A DNA stretch of 64,000 bases from Desulfuromusa sp. (GCA_021647765.1 JAKIUD010000001.1:1-64000), one strand, 5' to 3'. Positions 44,270-53,728 are shown, counted from the stretch's first letter. The notes: generated from the sequence alone by a model not told the origin. Translations and numbers: made by a program.

Positions 44270-45796
44270 ATGATGGGACAAAAAGCGACAGCGACATCTC
44301 ACAAGGTTTTGTTTCTCAACACCCTGGCCTTTACTGTCTGCTTTGCCGCCTGGATGTTCAACGGCGTGCTGGTCACCTTTCTGGCCGACAACCAAGTATT
44401 CGACTGGGGTCCGATCGAAATCGGCTGGCTGATGGGGATTCCAGTGCTGACCGGTTCGCTCTTTCGCCTGCCAGCGGGCATGCTGACTGACAAATTCGGC
44501 GGTAAACCCGTCTACGGCAGCCTGCTGTTTATCTGTGCCATCCCGATGTACCTGCTATCGCAGGCCGATAGTTTCACGACCTTTGCCCTGTGTAGCTTCG
44601 GCTTCGGCCTGGCCGGGGTCAGCTTTTCAATCGGCATCGCTTTTTCATCGGTCTGGTACCCGCGTGAACGTCAGGGTACGGCTCTGGGGATCTTTGGTGC
44701 CGGTAACGCTGGTGCAGCCTTGACCACCCTGTTCGCGCCGACCATGCTAAACCGCCTCACTGACAACGGTGCCAACCTTGAAGGCTGGAGGCAACTGCCG
44801 CTCTACTACGCCATCATGCTGGCGACGATGGGTGTGATTTTCCTCATCTTCGCCGAAAACAAAAAACCCGCCTCTTCGACAAAATCATTCACCCAGATGC
44901 TAACCCCGCTCAAGAATGTGCGGGTCTGGCGTTTCGGCCTCTACTACTTTCTGGTCTTCGGCTGCTTTGTTGCCTTCTCGCAGTGGCTGGTGCCCTATTT
45001 TGTTAATGTCTACTACCTGCCGTTGGTCACCGCCGGGCTTTTTGCTTCGATGTTCAGCCTCCCTTCCGGGATCATCCGTGCGTTAGGCGGCTGGCTCTCA
45101 GACAAGTTTGGTGGTCGCTCAATCATGTACTGGGTGCTGGGTGCTTCGGTCATTATCAGCTTTCTGGTCATTATTCCAAAGATGGATGTCTACTCGCCAG
45201 GACGCGGCGTGATGGCCAAAAAGTCTGGCATAGTCACTGCTGTAGGCGCCGATTCGATCAGTGTCACCGACAAGACTTACGCTCTTAAGCTCAAACCAGA
45301 TCCCGGTGTGAACTACGATGATCAGATGCTGATTCTGCCGATCAAACAGGCGTGGCATGAGCCGGTGGTTGAGGTCGGACAGACGGTCAAAAAAAAGGAG
45401 CTGTTGGCTAAAGGGGTCACACACATCTTCTTTCAGGCCAATGTCTGGATCTTCGCTGTCCTCATCATTCTGCTCGGAAGTGTCTGGGGGATTGGCAAGG
45501 CGGCGGTCTACAAGCTGATTCCGGATTACTTTCCCGAAGAGGTCGGTGTGGTTGGCGGCATGGTTGGCGTATTGGGGGGACTTGGCGGTTTCGTCTGCCC
45601 GATCATCTTTGGTTACCTGCTCGAATGGACCGGGCTCTGGACCAGCTGCTGGATCTTCATGTGCGGTCTGTCGCTGGTCTGTCTGCTCTGGTTACACCTC
45701 ACTGCCCAAAAAATGATGCGCGAAAAGCACCCTGAAGATATGCAAAAGATCGAACAGGATAAACGCACTTTTATTGAAGATGCCCTTAAGGAGTAA
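44270..45796 (+). CDS. narK1: NarK-type nitrate/nitrite transporter with an extra soluble insertion
   Basis: Major facilitator transporter, 508 residues. Nitrate-porter features are present: RLPAGMLTDKFGGKPVYGSL (MFS motif A), GLAGVSFSIGIAFSSVWYP, GIFGAGNAGAALTTL and a second Gly-rich GVVGGMVGVLGGLGG. Residues about 305-388 are a hydrophilic insertion between helices of the C-terminal half (SPGRGVMAKKSGIVTAVGAD ... VVEVGQTVKKKELLAKGV) that ordinary NarK proteins lack. The second part recalls a small beta-barrel of biotinyl/lipoyl type. It follows narI by 97 bases and is probably the proton-symport NarK1-like member of a pair with narK2. Confidence 0.92.
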   Translation: MMGQKATATSHKVLFLNTLAFTVCFAAWMFNGVLVTFLADNQVFDWGPIEIGWLMGIPVLTGSLFRLPAGMLTDKFGGKPVYGSLLFICAIPMYLLSQADSFTTFALCSFGFGLAGVSFSIGIAFSSVWYPRERQGTALGIFGAGNAGAALTTLFAPTMLNRLTDNGANLEGWRQLPLYYAIMLATMGVIFLIFAENKKPASSTKSFTQMLTPLKNVRVWRFGLYYFLVFGCFVAFSQWLVPYFVNVYYLPLVTAGLFASMFSLPSGIIRALGGWLSDKFGGRSIMYWVLGASVIISFLVIIPKMDVYSPGRGVMAKKSGIVTAVGADSISVTDKTYALKLKPDPGVNYDDQMLILPIKQAWHEPVVEVGQTVKKKELLAKGVTHIFFQANVWIFAVLIILLGSVWGIGKAAVYKLIPDYFPEEVGVVGGMVGVLGGLGGFVCPIIFGYLLEWTGLWTSCWIFMCGLSLVCLLWLHLTAQKMMREKHPEDMQKIEQDKRTFIEDALKE

Positions 45797-45801
45797 ACAT
45801 T

Positions 45802-47406
45802 ATGTCGATCAATCTGGACAAATGGGATGTTGAAGACGAGAAGTTCTGGGATGCCGAAGGGAAGAAGATCGCCACCCGTAACCTGTGGATCTCGATACCA
45901 AGCCTGCTCTGCGGCTTCGCGGTCTGGCTCTACTGGGGCATCATTACGGTACAAATGATCAACCTGGGCTACCCCTTCAGCCAATCTCAACTTTTCACCC
46001 TTTCGGCAATTGCCGGCCTGACTGGTGCGACCCTGAGGATTCCGAGTTCGTTCCTGATCCGTATCGCCGGTGGCCGTAACACGATCTTTTTAACCACCGC
46101 ACTGCTAATGATCCCGGCGATCGGCACCGGCATCGCCCTGCAGAATCGCGCGACTCCGATCGAAATTTACTACCTGCTCGCCCTGCTCTCGGGGATCGGT
46201 GGTGGTAACTTCGCCTCATCGATGTCAAACATCAGTTTCTTCTTCCCGAAGAAAGTCCAGGGAACCTCCCTCGGTCTGAACGCCGGTCTGGGGAACTTCG
46301 GCGTCACCACCATGCAGATTCTAATTCCGCTGTCGATGACCTTCGGTCTCTTCGGTGGCAAATCACAGATGCTGGTCAACACCAGCGGTACTCTGATCGG
46401 CAAAATCCCGGCCGGAACCGAAACCTTCATTCATAATGCCGGCTATATCTGGCTGATCTTCCTCATCCCGTTGGCCTTCGCCGGCTTCTTCGGCATGAAC
46501 AACATCAAGACCAAGACGGTTACTCCGGATCTCAGTTCCACCGGGAAATCGTTCGGCATGATCATCGGCCTGCTGCTGATCGCCTTCGTCACTGCGGTGG
46601 CGGGACTCTACCTGATGCTGCCGCCTCCGATTGGGCTGGGACTGTTAAGCAAGTGGATCGTACTGCCACTGGTTATCGCCGCCACGGTCTTCGGAATGAA
46701 GTATCTGACCAGCGGCGGTTTGCGTGAAAACCTCGATCGTCAATACAAGATTTTCGAGAACAAACACACTTGGGCAATGACGATCATCTACACCATGACC
46801 TTTGGTTCGTTCATCGGCTACTCGGCAGCCTTTGCCCTGTCGATCAAGGTTATCTTCGGATTCTCACATATCATGGTAGATGGCGTCATGACCCATGATA
46901 CAATCAATCCGAACGGCCCCAGTGCCCTGATGTTTGCCTGGATGGGACCCTTTATCGGCGCACTGATCCGCCCGATCGGCGGCAAGATTGCAGATAAAGT
47001 AGGCGGAGCTATCGTCACCCAGTGGGTTTCGATTGTTATGATCGCTTCGGCACTCGGCTGCGCCTACTTCATGAAGGCCGCCTACGCCTCCCCCACGCCG
47101 GAGACCGTCTTCGTCCCCTTCCTGATCCTGTTTATCATCCTGTTCGCCGCCACCGGCGTTGGCAACGGATCAACCTTCCGTTCAGTCGCCATGATCTTCA
47201 ATGCTGAACAAGCAGGTCCAGTGCTCGGCTGGACCTCTGCGATCGCCGCCTATGGCGCTTTCATCATCCCCAAGGTGTTTGGTGAGCAGATCAAGGCGAC
47301 AACTCCGGAATATGCCCTGTATGGCTTTGCGGTCTTCTACTTCATCTGCCTGATGCTGAACTGGTGGTTTTATACACGCAAAGGGGCGTATATCCAGAAC
47401 CCGTAA
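45802..47406 (+). CDS. narK2: NarK2-type nitrate/nitrite transporter
   Basis: Second MFS nitrate/nitrite transporter, 534 residues, five bases after narK1 with AAGGAG at its start. A soluble N-terminal stretch (INLDKWDVEDEKFWDAEG) precedes 12-14 helices. LSGIGGGNFASSMSNISFFF is the N-terminal nitrate signature, and GNGSTFRSVAMIF lies in the C-terminal half. In Paracoccus-type operons NarK1 and NarK2 are fused; here they are separate neighbours. The likely role is nitrite export or nitrate/nitrite exchange. No terminator is evident after it. Confidence 0.93.
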   Translation: MSINLDKWDVEDEKFWDAEGKKIATRNLWISIPSLLCGFAVWLYWGIITVQMINLGYPFSQSQLFTLSAIAGLTGATLRIPSSFLIRIAGGRNTIFLTTALLMIPAIGTGIALQNRATPIEIYYLLALLSGIGGGNFASSMSNISFFFPKKVQGTSLGLNAGLGNFGVTTMQILIPLSMTFGLFGGKSQMLVNTSGTLIGKIPAGTETFIHNAGYIWLIFLIPLAFAGFFGMNNIKTKTVTPDLSSTGKSFGMIIGLLLIAFVTAVAGLYLMLPPPIGLGLLSKWIVLPLVIAATVFGMKYLTSGGLRENLDRQYKIFENKHTWAMTIIYTMTFGSFIGYSAAFALSIKVIFGFSHIMVDGVMTHDTINPNGPSALMFAWMGPFIGALIRPIGGKIADKVGGAIVTQWVSIVMIASALGCAYFMKAAYASPTPETVFVPFLILFIILFAATGVGNGSTFRSVAMIFNAEQAGPVLGWTSAIAAYGAFIIPKVFGEQIKATTPEYALYGFAVFYFICLMLNWWFYTRKGAYIQNP

Positions 47407-47465
47407 AATCACGTTGGCCACCAATGCACAAGAAGGTTACAAACGTATCTTAACGGAGAACCCGT

Positions 47466-47544
47466 AGAGACGCAGAGAAATGCGAAAAACTTTGTTTGAT
47501 TTTAAACCAACCAGATTCTGTTTTCTCCCCGCCTCTGCGTCTCT
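47466..47544. repeat. Inverted repeat at the nar/moaA junction
   Basis: AGAGACGCAGAG (47466-47477) and CTCTGCGTCTCT (47533-47544) are perfect 12-base inverted arms 55 bases apart. The unit sits between narK2 and the broken end of moaA, and this kind of sequence recurs as a dispersed repeat in other genomes. It may mark the insertion or deletion that removed the moaA 3' end. Confidence 0.75.
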
Positions 47545-47589
47545 GGATTAAAATACCCGGATCCTTCTTGACTATTTTTGGTGTCTTGG

Positions 47590-48216
47590 TCACCAGATAT
47601 ACTTGTTCCGAACATCTTTTACAGGAGTCCAGCATGTTTCCCGAATAGTCGGCATGTATTCGATAAATCGTACCGACCAGGAATTATTAATACTCAAAGC
47701 GGCAAAGGATAAAACTTCATGAGCGTTAATACCACGCATGACGACCATGTTGAGCTTGATCTTCAACCCAGCTGCTTCAGCAGCTCTTATCCCAGTCAGA
47801 ACGGCTTCCAGAGAACCACCACGGGTCATCTCCGTAAAAATTTCAGGTTGTAAAGAATCAAGACTGACATTTAAACGCTGGATACCGGTATTTTTGAGTG
47901 CCTGTGCTTTGTCTTCCAGCAAAATACCATTGGTTGTCAAGGCAACTTCTTCAATCCCCGGGATTGCTGAGAGTTTCCCTAGGAATCCGATCACCCCTTT
48001 ACGAACCAGGGGTTCGCCGCCGGTGATCCGAACTTTGTGAATACCCAGCTCTGAGGCTGCAGCAACAATTCGCAAGAAGTCTTCGTAGCGCAGAATCTGC
48101 TCACAATCTTTGTGGGCAACCCCATTGGCCGGCATACAATATTGACAGCGCAGATTATAACGATCTGTAATGGACAGACGGATGTAATTTATCTCCCTGC
48201 CATGTTGATCTTTCAT
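47590..48216 (-). pseudogene. moaA: Broken moaA (GTP 3',8-cyclase) fragment
   Basis: Radical-SAM enzyme for the first step of molybdenum cofactor synthesis, but only 208 of the usual 325-340 residues remain. Two defects are visible. The radical-SAM motif, normally CNxRCxYC, reads RYNLRCQYC: the first Cys (residue 20) is Tyr, TAT for TGT. The protein also stops shortly after VRFIEYMP, so the second iron-sulfur cluster and GTP-binding C terminus are missing. No continuation is seen in the other frames; a 12-base inverted repeat follows. It overlaps tatA by four bases at its start, as an intact operon gene would. A working moaA must exist elsewhere. Confidence 0.9.
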
Positions 48217-48413
48217 TTTTCAGCCGGTGACTCATCAGCCGAGATATCTGAAGATTCCAGTGCAACAAGATCCTCATCTTCGTTAATCCCTTTTTTAAAA
48301 TTGAGCAATCCTTTGCCCAGTGCACTTCCAACTTGTGGTAACTTTCCCGCTCCAAACACGATCATGACCAACACGAGAATAATCAACAACTCCTGCGTTC
48401 CAAGTCCAAACAT
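48213..48413 (-). CDS. tatA: Twin-arginine translocase subunit TatA/TatE
   Basis: A 66-residue protein with a short N-terminal helix (about 4-20), the FGAGKLPQVGSALGKGL hinge and amphipathic helix, and an acidic tail. It forms the pore of Tat export of folded cofactor proteins. Its place inside a molybdenum-cofactor operon suits Tat export of molybdoenzymes. It lies between moeA and moaA; tatB and tatC are not in the window. Confidence 0.92.
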   Translation of the reverse strand: MFGLGTQELLIILVLVMIVFGAGKLPQVGSALGKGLLNFKKGINEDEDLVALESSDISADESPAEK

Positions 48414-48430
48414 TATTCACTCCTTTATCG

Positions 48431-49645
48431 TTAGAAAGTTTTTTCTCCTTGTGGGAGGCGTAACAGAATAACTTCTACATCATCTCCAGCGTTAAGACTG
48501 GGACTGTCAATCGGCACAGGTAAAAGCGCCTGAGCTTTTTGCATACTGCGGTTTTGTCCAGATCCTTGCCGCTGCAATGGGAGAATTTCAAGGCAACCGT
48601 CAGTAATCCGCAGCTCCCCCCAGAGAAAGTTCTGACGCTTGCCACCAGCACGAACCGACTCTGCCAATTTCACCTTGAGCCGTGGCGCAAGTAAATTTGA
48701 ATTACCGACAAGTTGTTGTAGTGCTGGTCGAACAAATAGTTCAAAAGTTGCCGCGGTTGCCGCAGGATTGCCGGGCAAGCCGAAGCAAGGTTTCCCCTCC
48801 AAAAGACCAAAAAGGACGGGTTTGCCAGGTTTTATAGCGACCTTCCAGAACTTTTTCTCTAAGCCCCGCTGGAGCAAGGTCTGTTGCACCAAGTCCTTTT
48901 CTCCGACCGAAACACCGCCGGTTGTCAATAACAAATCAGCCTCCTGAGCCTGATCAAATAATCGATTTAGATCATCACAGCGATCTTCACCAACCCCCAA
49001 AGGAACTGGAATACACCCGCATTCTTCAAGCCGAGCAATCAGATACTGTAAATTTGAGTTGACGATTTGCCCTGACCCCAGTTTCTGACCAAGCTCAACC
49101 AGTTCATCCCCGGTTGAAAATATGGCCACTCTGGGGCGTGGGATAACATTGACCTGATCAATACCAGCGCTGGAAAGCAGGCTGATCCCTCCTGCATACA
49201 GCTGCGTCCCTGATGTCAATAATTCCTCATTTTTATGAAATTCTTCACCGCGATAGCGAACATGCTGACCCTTCATGACTGGCCTATTCAGGGAAACAGA
49301 ATTATCCTTTTCGGATGTTTCTTCGACAGGAACAACACTGTCTGCACCATCAGGGATCGGTGCTCCGGTGGTGATCCGTACCGCTTCGCCTGATTTGAGA
49401 TGCCCGCTAAAAGGATGACCGGCAAATGATTGCCCGGCAATCTTTAAAGTTGTTCTGCTCTCTATAGATAGAGCAGCAAAAGCAAATCCATCCATTGCAG
49501 AATTATCCCAGCTGGGCATATCCCAGCGAGCAATAGCGGGGCTAGCCAGAACTAACCCACGTGCTTTAATCAGCGGCAGCTCAACTGGAGTCAGCGCTTG
49601 GACATTGGTCAAAACTGTAGCAATAGCCTCATCGTAACTAATCAT
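48431..49645 (-). CDS. moeA: Molybdopterin molybdenumtransferase
   Basis: Inserts molybdate into adenylylated molybdopterin. The 404 residues show the MoeA blocks NSAMDGFAF, TTGAPIPDGADSVV, FSTGDELVELGQ, TTGGVSVGEKDLV and CFGLPGNPAAT. The frame opens 20 codons upstream, but the ATG ending at 49645, preceded by GAGGAGAG, is the family start. It follows modC by 72 bases. Confidence 0.96.
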   Translation of the reverse strand: MISYDEAIATVLTNVQALTPVELPLIKARGLVLASPAIARWDMPSWDNSAMDGFAFAALSIESRTTLKIAGQSFAGHPFSGHLKSGEAVRITTGAPIPDGADSVVPVEETSEKDNSVSLNRPVMKGQHVRYRGEEFHKNEELLTSGTQLYAGGISLLSSAGIDQVNVIPRPRVAIFSTGDELVELGQKLGSGQIVNSNLQYLIARLEECGCIPVPLGVGEDRCDDLNRLFDQAQEADLLLTTGGVSVGEKDLVQQTLLQRGLEKKFWKVAIKPGKPVLFGLLEGKPCFGLPGNPAATAATFELFVRPALQQLVGNSNLLAPRLKVKLAESVRAGGKRQNFLWGELRITDGCLEILPLQRQGSGQNRSMQKAQALLPVPIDSPSLNAGDDVEVILLRLPQGEKTF

Positions 49646-49717
49646 CAAAACTCTCCTCAATTGTTGCCCTCCAGGGGGTTCGACAAACACCTGAGTTTTA
49701 GGCAAATTCCAGCGATA

Positions 49718-50791
49718 TTATTCTAGAAGAATGATATCGCTGGAGCGCAGGCAAACAATAACTTCACTTCCCGTTTCAATCGGATAACGACGCATCGCCC
49801 GTTCTGGAAGACGCATCTGCAATTGAACCTCAGGGTTTCCCTTAATTTCCAGCAAAACCAGGACTTCCCAGCCGAGCGCAACGACATCTTGCACCACTGT
49901 GGGAATTGGATTTTCCAGGTGACTCCCCCACGGTTTGTCGGTCTTCACCAGCAGAATATTCTGCGGAAGAACAGCGAATTTGACTCTGCCAGTGCCCGTC
50001 AAACCCGCTGCTGAAACGTGTAGAGTGTGAGGTCCCCAGCGCAACTGTGAGAGAGCAGAAGAGCTACTTTCCAAAGATGCTTCGAAAACATTAGGGATGT
50101 CGAGCAACTGCGCAGCTTGTTCATTCCGCGGTCGTGTCAGAACCTTGGTTGTCTCCCCCGCCTGCAGTAGCTGACCTTGATCAATCAGCAGCAGATGAGA
50201 GGCTAATTGCGCTGCTTCATCCAAATCATGGGTCACCAGCAGGACAGTATTTCCGAGTTGGGTATGCAGCCGCCGTAGCTCCAGATAAAGACGTTTACGC
50301 ATACCGCGATCGATGGCTGAAAAGGGTTCATCAAGTAACAGCACCTGGGGATTGCGGGCAATAGCCCGCGCAAGAGCCACGCGCTGACGCTGCCCACCAG
50401 AGAGTTCATGCGGGTGGCGCCCCACAAGCTCCTCAACATGAGCCAAACTGAGACACTCAAGTGCCCTTATTCGTCGATCCCTGGAGGTAAGATGAGACAG
50501 CGAGGTTTCGACGTTACCCAGGACACTGAGGTGGGGGAAAAGTCCGTGATGTTGCGGTACCAGACCAATGGAACGCTCTCGCGTGGGAAGATGTCTCCGG
50601 TTATCATCCCAGCATTCCCCCTCAAGACAAATCCGGGCGCGTTTAATCTTCAACAATCCGGCAATAGCCCTGATAATCGAAGTTTTGCCGCTACCGGAAG
50701 GGCCGACAAGAGCCGTGATCTGCCCTTTGGGAATTTCAGCTGTAAAATCAAGCTGCGGCCCATTGTGGCGCAATTCGAGAGAAAGGCTCAT
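49718..50791 (-). CDS. modC: Molybdate ABC transporter ATP-binding protein
   Basis: Energises molybdate import. The 357 residues have Walker A GPSGSGKTS (about 32-40), the signature LSGGQRQRVALARA, Walker B VLLLDEPFSAID and a C-terminal TOBE domain (from about 290) that usually binds molybdate. It overlaps modB by four bases. Confidence 0.96.
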   Translation of the reverse strand: MSLSLELRHNGPQLDFTAEIPKGQITALVGPSGSGKTSIIRAIAGLLKIKRARICLEGECWDDNRRHLPTRERSIGLVPQHHGLFPHLSVLGNVETSLSHLTSRDRRIRALECLSLAHVEELVGRHPHELSGGQRQRVALARAIARNPQVLLLDEPFSAIDRGMRKRLYLELRRLHTQLGNTVLLVTHDLDEAAQLASHLLLIDQGQLLQAGETTKVLTRPRNEQAAQLLDIPNVFEASLESSSSALSQLRWGPHTLHVSAAGLTGTGRVKFAVLPQNILLVKTDKPWGSHLENPIPTVVQDVVALGWEVLVLLEIKGNPEVQLQMRLPERAMRRYPIETGSEVIVCLRSSDIILLE

Positions 50792-51465
50792 GATGACCGC
50801 CTCCGTCGCATTAGCCGCTCGACCATGCCGTAACTGACCGCAATCGTCACCAGAGAGATGACGAGCAACAGGAGAGACATTGTTCCTGCTGAAGAGAAGT
50901 CGAATGCTTGTACCCGGTCATAAATTGAGATGGACAGTGTCTGGGTTTCGCCAGGGATGCCCCCACCAACCATGAGAACGACACCGAATTCTCCCAAAGT
51001 GTGGGCGAAGGTCATCATCATGGCCGAAAGTATTCCTGGCCACGCCAAAGGCAGCTCGATGCGGTGAAAGGTTTGCCAGAAGGTTAAGCCACAACATTTG
51101 GCCGCTTCGTGCACTTCTAGAGAAATGGCCTCAAAGGCACGTTGTGCGGGCTGCACTGCAAAAGGGATGTTGACCAGAACCGAAGCAACCACCAGGCCAC
51201 TGAAACTGAATGCCAGCGGCTGCCCGAACAGCACTTCGAACCAGCGACCCAGGAAAGAGTTGCCCCCCATAGCGACCAGCAGATAATAGCCAATGACGGT
51301 TGGCGGTAACACCAGCGGTAGAGCAAGAACCCCTTCGATCCAGGGCTTACCACGAAATGATGTCAGAGCCAGCCAGCGGGCACAAATAATCGCTGGAGGC
51401 AGCAAAAATAACTGTGTGACAAGTGCCAACTTGACTGACAGGATGACTGCAGTCCAATCCATCAT
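50788..51465 (-). CDS. modB: Molybdate ABC transporter permease
   Basis: A 225-residue inner-membrane permease with about five helices. The EAA motif reads AAKCCGLTFWQTFHRIELPLA, and PLVLPPTVIGYYLL is a ModB/CysT family block. It starts at one of two adjacent ATG codons and overlaps both modA and modC by four bases. Confidence 0.96.
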   Translation of the reverse strand: MMDWTAVILSVKLALVTQLFLLPPAIICARWLALTSFRGKPWIEGVLALPLVLPPTVIGYYLLVAMGGNSFLGRWFEVLFGQPLAFSFSGLVVASVLVNIPFAVQPAQRAFEAISLEVHEAAKCCGLTFWQTFHRIELPLAWPGILSAMMMTFAHTLGEFGVVLMVGGGIPGETQTLSISIYDRVQAFDFSSAGTMSLLLLVISLVTIAVSYGMVERLMRRRRSS

Positions 51466-52265
51466 TGGTCATTACCTTCTGGCAAAACAAAACCATAGCG
51501 TCTGAGAATTTCACGCGGTTCTGGTCGTTGCAGGTAAAAGTAAAAAGCTTCTGCTGTCGCCCCGGCAGAGCGCATCAGAACCATGCGCTGGCGTAACGGT
51601 TCGTGCACATGCCATGTTGCAGGAATCAGAGCGAAGTGACCAAGGGCGGCGATCTCTGGAGCTAAGGACAAAGACCGAGGAACGATCCCTCCCTGGCTGG
51701 CTCCGGAAGCGGCAAACTGCATCGCTTGGGAGGCATTTTCGCCAAGAACCAGTTTGGGTTTAATAATATCCCAGAGACCGGCTGTTTTCAGGACTGCTTG
51801 AGCAGCACGGCCGTAGGGAGCATGATCAGGGTTGGCAATTGCGAAGCGCCTGATGCGACCATCGGTCAGCGCCGCCCGCAGATCCTTGAGCTCCGGATCA
51901 GCTGATAGCGTTGATCCGTTTGGCACAAAAAGTCCGACCCGACCGATGGCATACAGAACACCTCGATTCCAAGTTAAGCCATGCTCCGCAAGTCGGAAAA
52001 CATAATTTTCATCTGCGGAAAGAAACATTTCAAAAGGTGCTCCCTGTTCGATTTGACGGGTAAAATTGCCTGATGAACCGAAGGTCAGTTTGAGCGACCG
52101 ACCCGTCTCCCTCTGGAACTCTGTTGCAATTTTACTTAAAGCAAACTGAAGATCGGCTGCTGCCGCTATCGGAGGGATGTCTGCAGCCTGAGCAGGGGAG
52201 CCACATAGCTGGAACATCAGAGTAAGTACATAAAGAAAACACCAAAAGGATCGAGAGTAGACCAT
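51462..52265 (-). CDS. modA: Molybdate-binding periplasmic protein
   Basis: Periplasmic binding protein with 267 residues and a Sec signal peptide (about 1-28, ending near SPAQAA). LTFGSSGNFTRQIEQGAPFE is the ligand-site region typical of ModA (Ser and backbone contacts to the oxyanion), and GENASQAMQFAASGASQGGI is the second lobe. GGAGG before the ATG ending 52265 decides the start over an earlier frame opening. Tungstate could also bind. Confidence 0.95.
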   Translation of the reverse strand: MVYSRSFWCFLYVLTLMFQLCGSPAQAADIPPIAAAADLQFALSKIATEFQRETGRSLKLTFGSSGNFTRQIEQGAPFEMFLSADENYVFRLAEHGLTWNRGVLYAIGRVGLFVPNGSTLSADPELKDLRAALTDGRIRRFAIANPDHAPYGRAAQAVLKTAGLWDIIKPKLVLGENASQAMQFAASGASQGGIVPRSLSLAPEIAALGHFALIPATWHVHEPLRQRMVLMRSAGATAEAFYFYLQRPEPREILRRYGFVLPEGNDQ

Positions 52266-52269
52266 TGTG

Positions 52270-52617
52270 TTACTCCTCCATTGGGAACACTTCGGCAAAA
52301 TAATAATCGGCAGCACTATTGATCTGTTCGCGTAACAGGCGAAAGTTTTTTAATAATTCCTGGGTTTCAGCAGTCAACTGTGACTCTCCTCCTCCTTTGC
52401 CACCGACCCGGCGTTCCAGTAGAGGAAAGGGAGCATGCTGCTCCATGTCTTCCAACTGAGACCAGGCCTTGCGATAGGAAATGCCCAGGTTTTTGGCTGC
52501 AGCATTAATCGAACCTGCGCATTCCACTGCAGACAAGAGCCGAAAGCGACCCTCACCAAGCAACGGTTGACCCTCAATTTCGAACCATATTTTGCTGCGG
52601 ATACGGATTTCACTCAT
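52270..52617 (-). CDS. modE: ModE-type molybdate regulator, DNA-binding domain only
   Basis: A 115-residue winged helix-turn-helix protein of the ModE N-terminal type (GEGRFRLLSAVECAGSINAA, AAKNLGISYRKAWSQLEDME, RVGGKGGGESQLTAETQELL). Full-length ModE (about 260 residues) has two TOBE molybdate-binding domains; here they are absent, so molybdate sensing must be done otherwise or lost. The start overlaps the mobB stop by four bases, and it sits just before modA. Confidence 0.9.
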   Translation of the reverse strand: MSEIRIRSKIWFEIEGQPLLGEGRFRLLSAVECAGSINAAAKNLGISYRKAWSQLEDMEQHAPFPLLERRVGGKGGGESQLTAETQELLKNFRLLREQINSAADYYFAEVFPMEE

Positions 52618-53120
52618 GACAGAAATCGTTCGACGATCAGGTCACAAAGGCCGCCAGCATCGTTAATATCATAGATCGGTATGTCTAGTGTCAGTGGGCT
52701 GTCAGAGGCAACAGCGACCAAGGTCGGGTCATACTCATCTCCTCGGCAGAGCAGCTTTTCACTGCGCTCACGCCGGTGAACTTCAATCTTTGGCATGCTA
52801 CTGCGCTTGAATCCTTCAGTGAGCACGATATCCAGATCACCACAAAAATTGGCAATAGTTTCCATCAAGACAGGCTCAGCTCCTGGATTTCTTTTGACCA
52901 TTGCAACCTTCTCTGGCGAGGTGATCAGCATGGTATCGGCTCCGGCTTCAGTGAGCCGCCAGGAATCTTTCCCTTCATGGTCGATACTGAAGCTGTGGGC
53001 ATCATGTTTAACGGCACCGACTTTGTAGCCACGTTTTTTCAATTCTGCGATCAGTTTTTCCAATAGCGTGGTTTTTCCTGTGCCACTTTTAGCCACGATA
53101 GAAACAACGGGTGGAGTCAT
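52614..53120 (-). CDS. mobB: Molybdopterin-guanine dinucleotide biosynthesis adapter protein
   Basis: A 168-residue P-loop GTPase (AKSGTGKTTLLEKLIAELK) that assists MobA. DIVLTEGFKRSSMPKIEVHR is the second family block. It overlaps mobA and modE by four bases each. Confidence 0.94.
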   Translation of the reverse strand: MTPPVVSIVAKSGTGKTTLLEKLIAELKKRGYKVGAVKHDAHSFSIDHEGKDSWRLTEAGADTMLITSPEKVAMVKRNPGAEPVLMETIANFCGDLDIVLTEGFKRSSMPKIEVHRRERSEKLLCRGDEYDPTLVAVASDSPLTLDIPIYDINDAGGLCDLIVERFLS

Positions 53121-53728
53121 AGCTTCCTCTCCTTGATGTGAGCCAGTTGAGCCGGGGTATTGAGGTTAATCAGCGAGCGCCCCCAGCCTTCAGGCAACTC
53201 TGCTGGATCAAGATAGCGGATAGCGATACGTTGATAAAAATCGTAGATACGGAACTCGTTGTGTTGCAGCATCGCTTCCATCTGCGGCAGGCAATTCTTG
53301 TGATAGAGAGCAAAAACCGGTTCATAGCCTTCCGGCGTTCTTGGCACGACCGCATCAAAACCATTCCGTTCGGCTAACAAACGCTCAACAATGCGTGCAT
53401 CGGGATAGGGCATGTCGCAGGGGGCAACAAAAATCCAATCCGTTTCAGCAGCAAAAAGACCCGTGTGAAGTCCTCCAAGAGCGCTTCCGGGATAAAAATC
53501 AGCAATTGCAAGAATACCTGGGCGTTCCAAGTCGGGGCGCTCCCCGGCAATTAAAATATGGGTAAAAAACTGCTTTAACAGGGTCAGGGAACGTTCGAAA
53601 AGTGTCGTCCCATCCAACTGTAACAGGGCTTTGTCCTGCCCCATCCGCTGGCTTTTACCCCCTGCGAGCAAAACTCCGGTTACGTCTGGGTAGTTTTGAC
53701 TCTTATTATCGATATGCGAAATATGCAT
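53117..53728 (-). CDS. mobA: Molybdenum cofactor guanylyltransferase
   Basis: Attaches GMP to the molybdenum cofactor to give the MGD form used by NarG. The 203 residues have the nucleotidyltransferase loop GVLLAGGKSQRMGQDKALL and the metal-site VAPCDMPYPD. The only good start is the ATG ending 53728, which lies inside a ModE-like palindrome. It is first in the mob-mod-moe-tat-moa operon and so is directly linked in function to the nar operon, whose product needs MGD. Confidence 0.95.
   Translation of the reverse strand: MHISHIDNKSQNYPDVTGVLLAGGKSQRMGQDKALLQLDGTTLFERSLTLLKQFFTHILIAGERPDLERPGILAIADFYPGSALGGLHTGLFAAETDWIFVAPCDMPYPDARIVERLLAERNGFDAVVPRTPEGYEPVFALYHKNCLPQMEAMLQHNEFRIYDFYQRIAIRYLDPAELPEGWGRSLINLNTPAQLAHIKERKL

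Noticed and set aside
47450..47635. 61-codon minus-strand frame as the missing end of moaA by frameshift
   Set aside because: Its translation has none of the MoaA C-terminal cluster cysteines and spans the inverted repeat.
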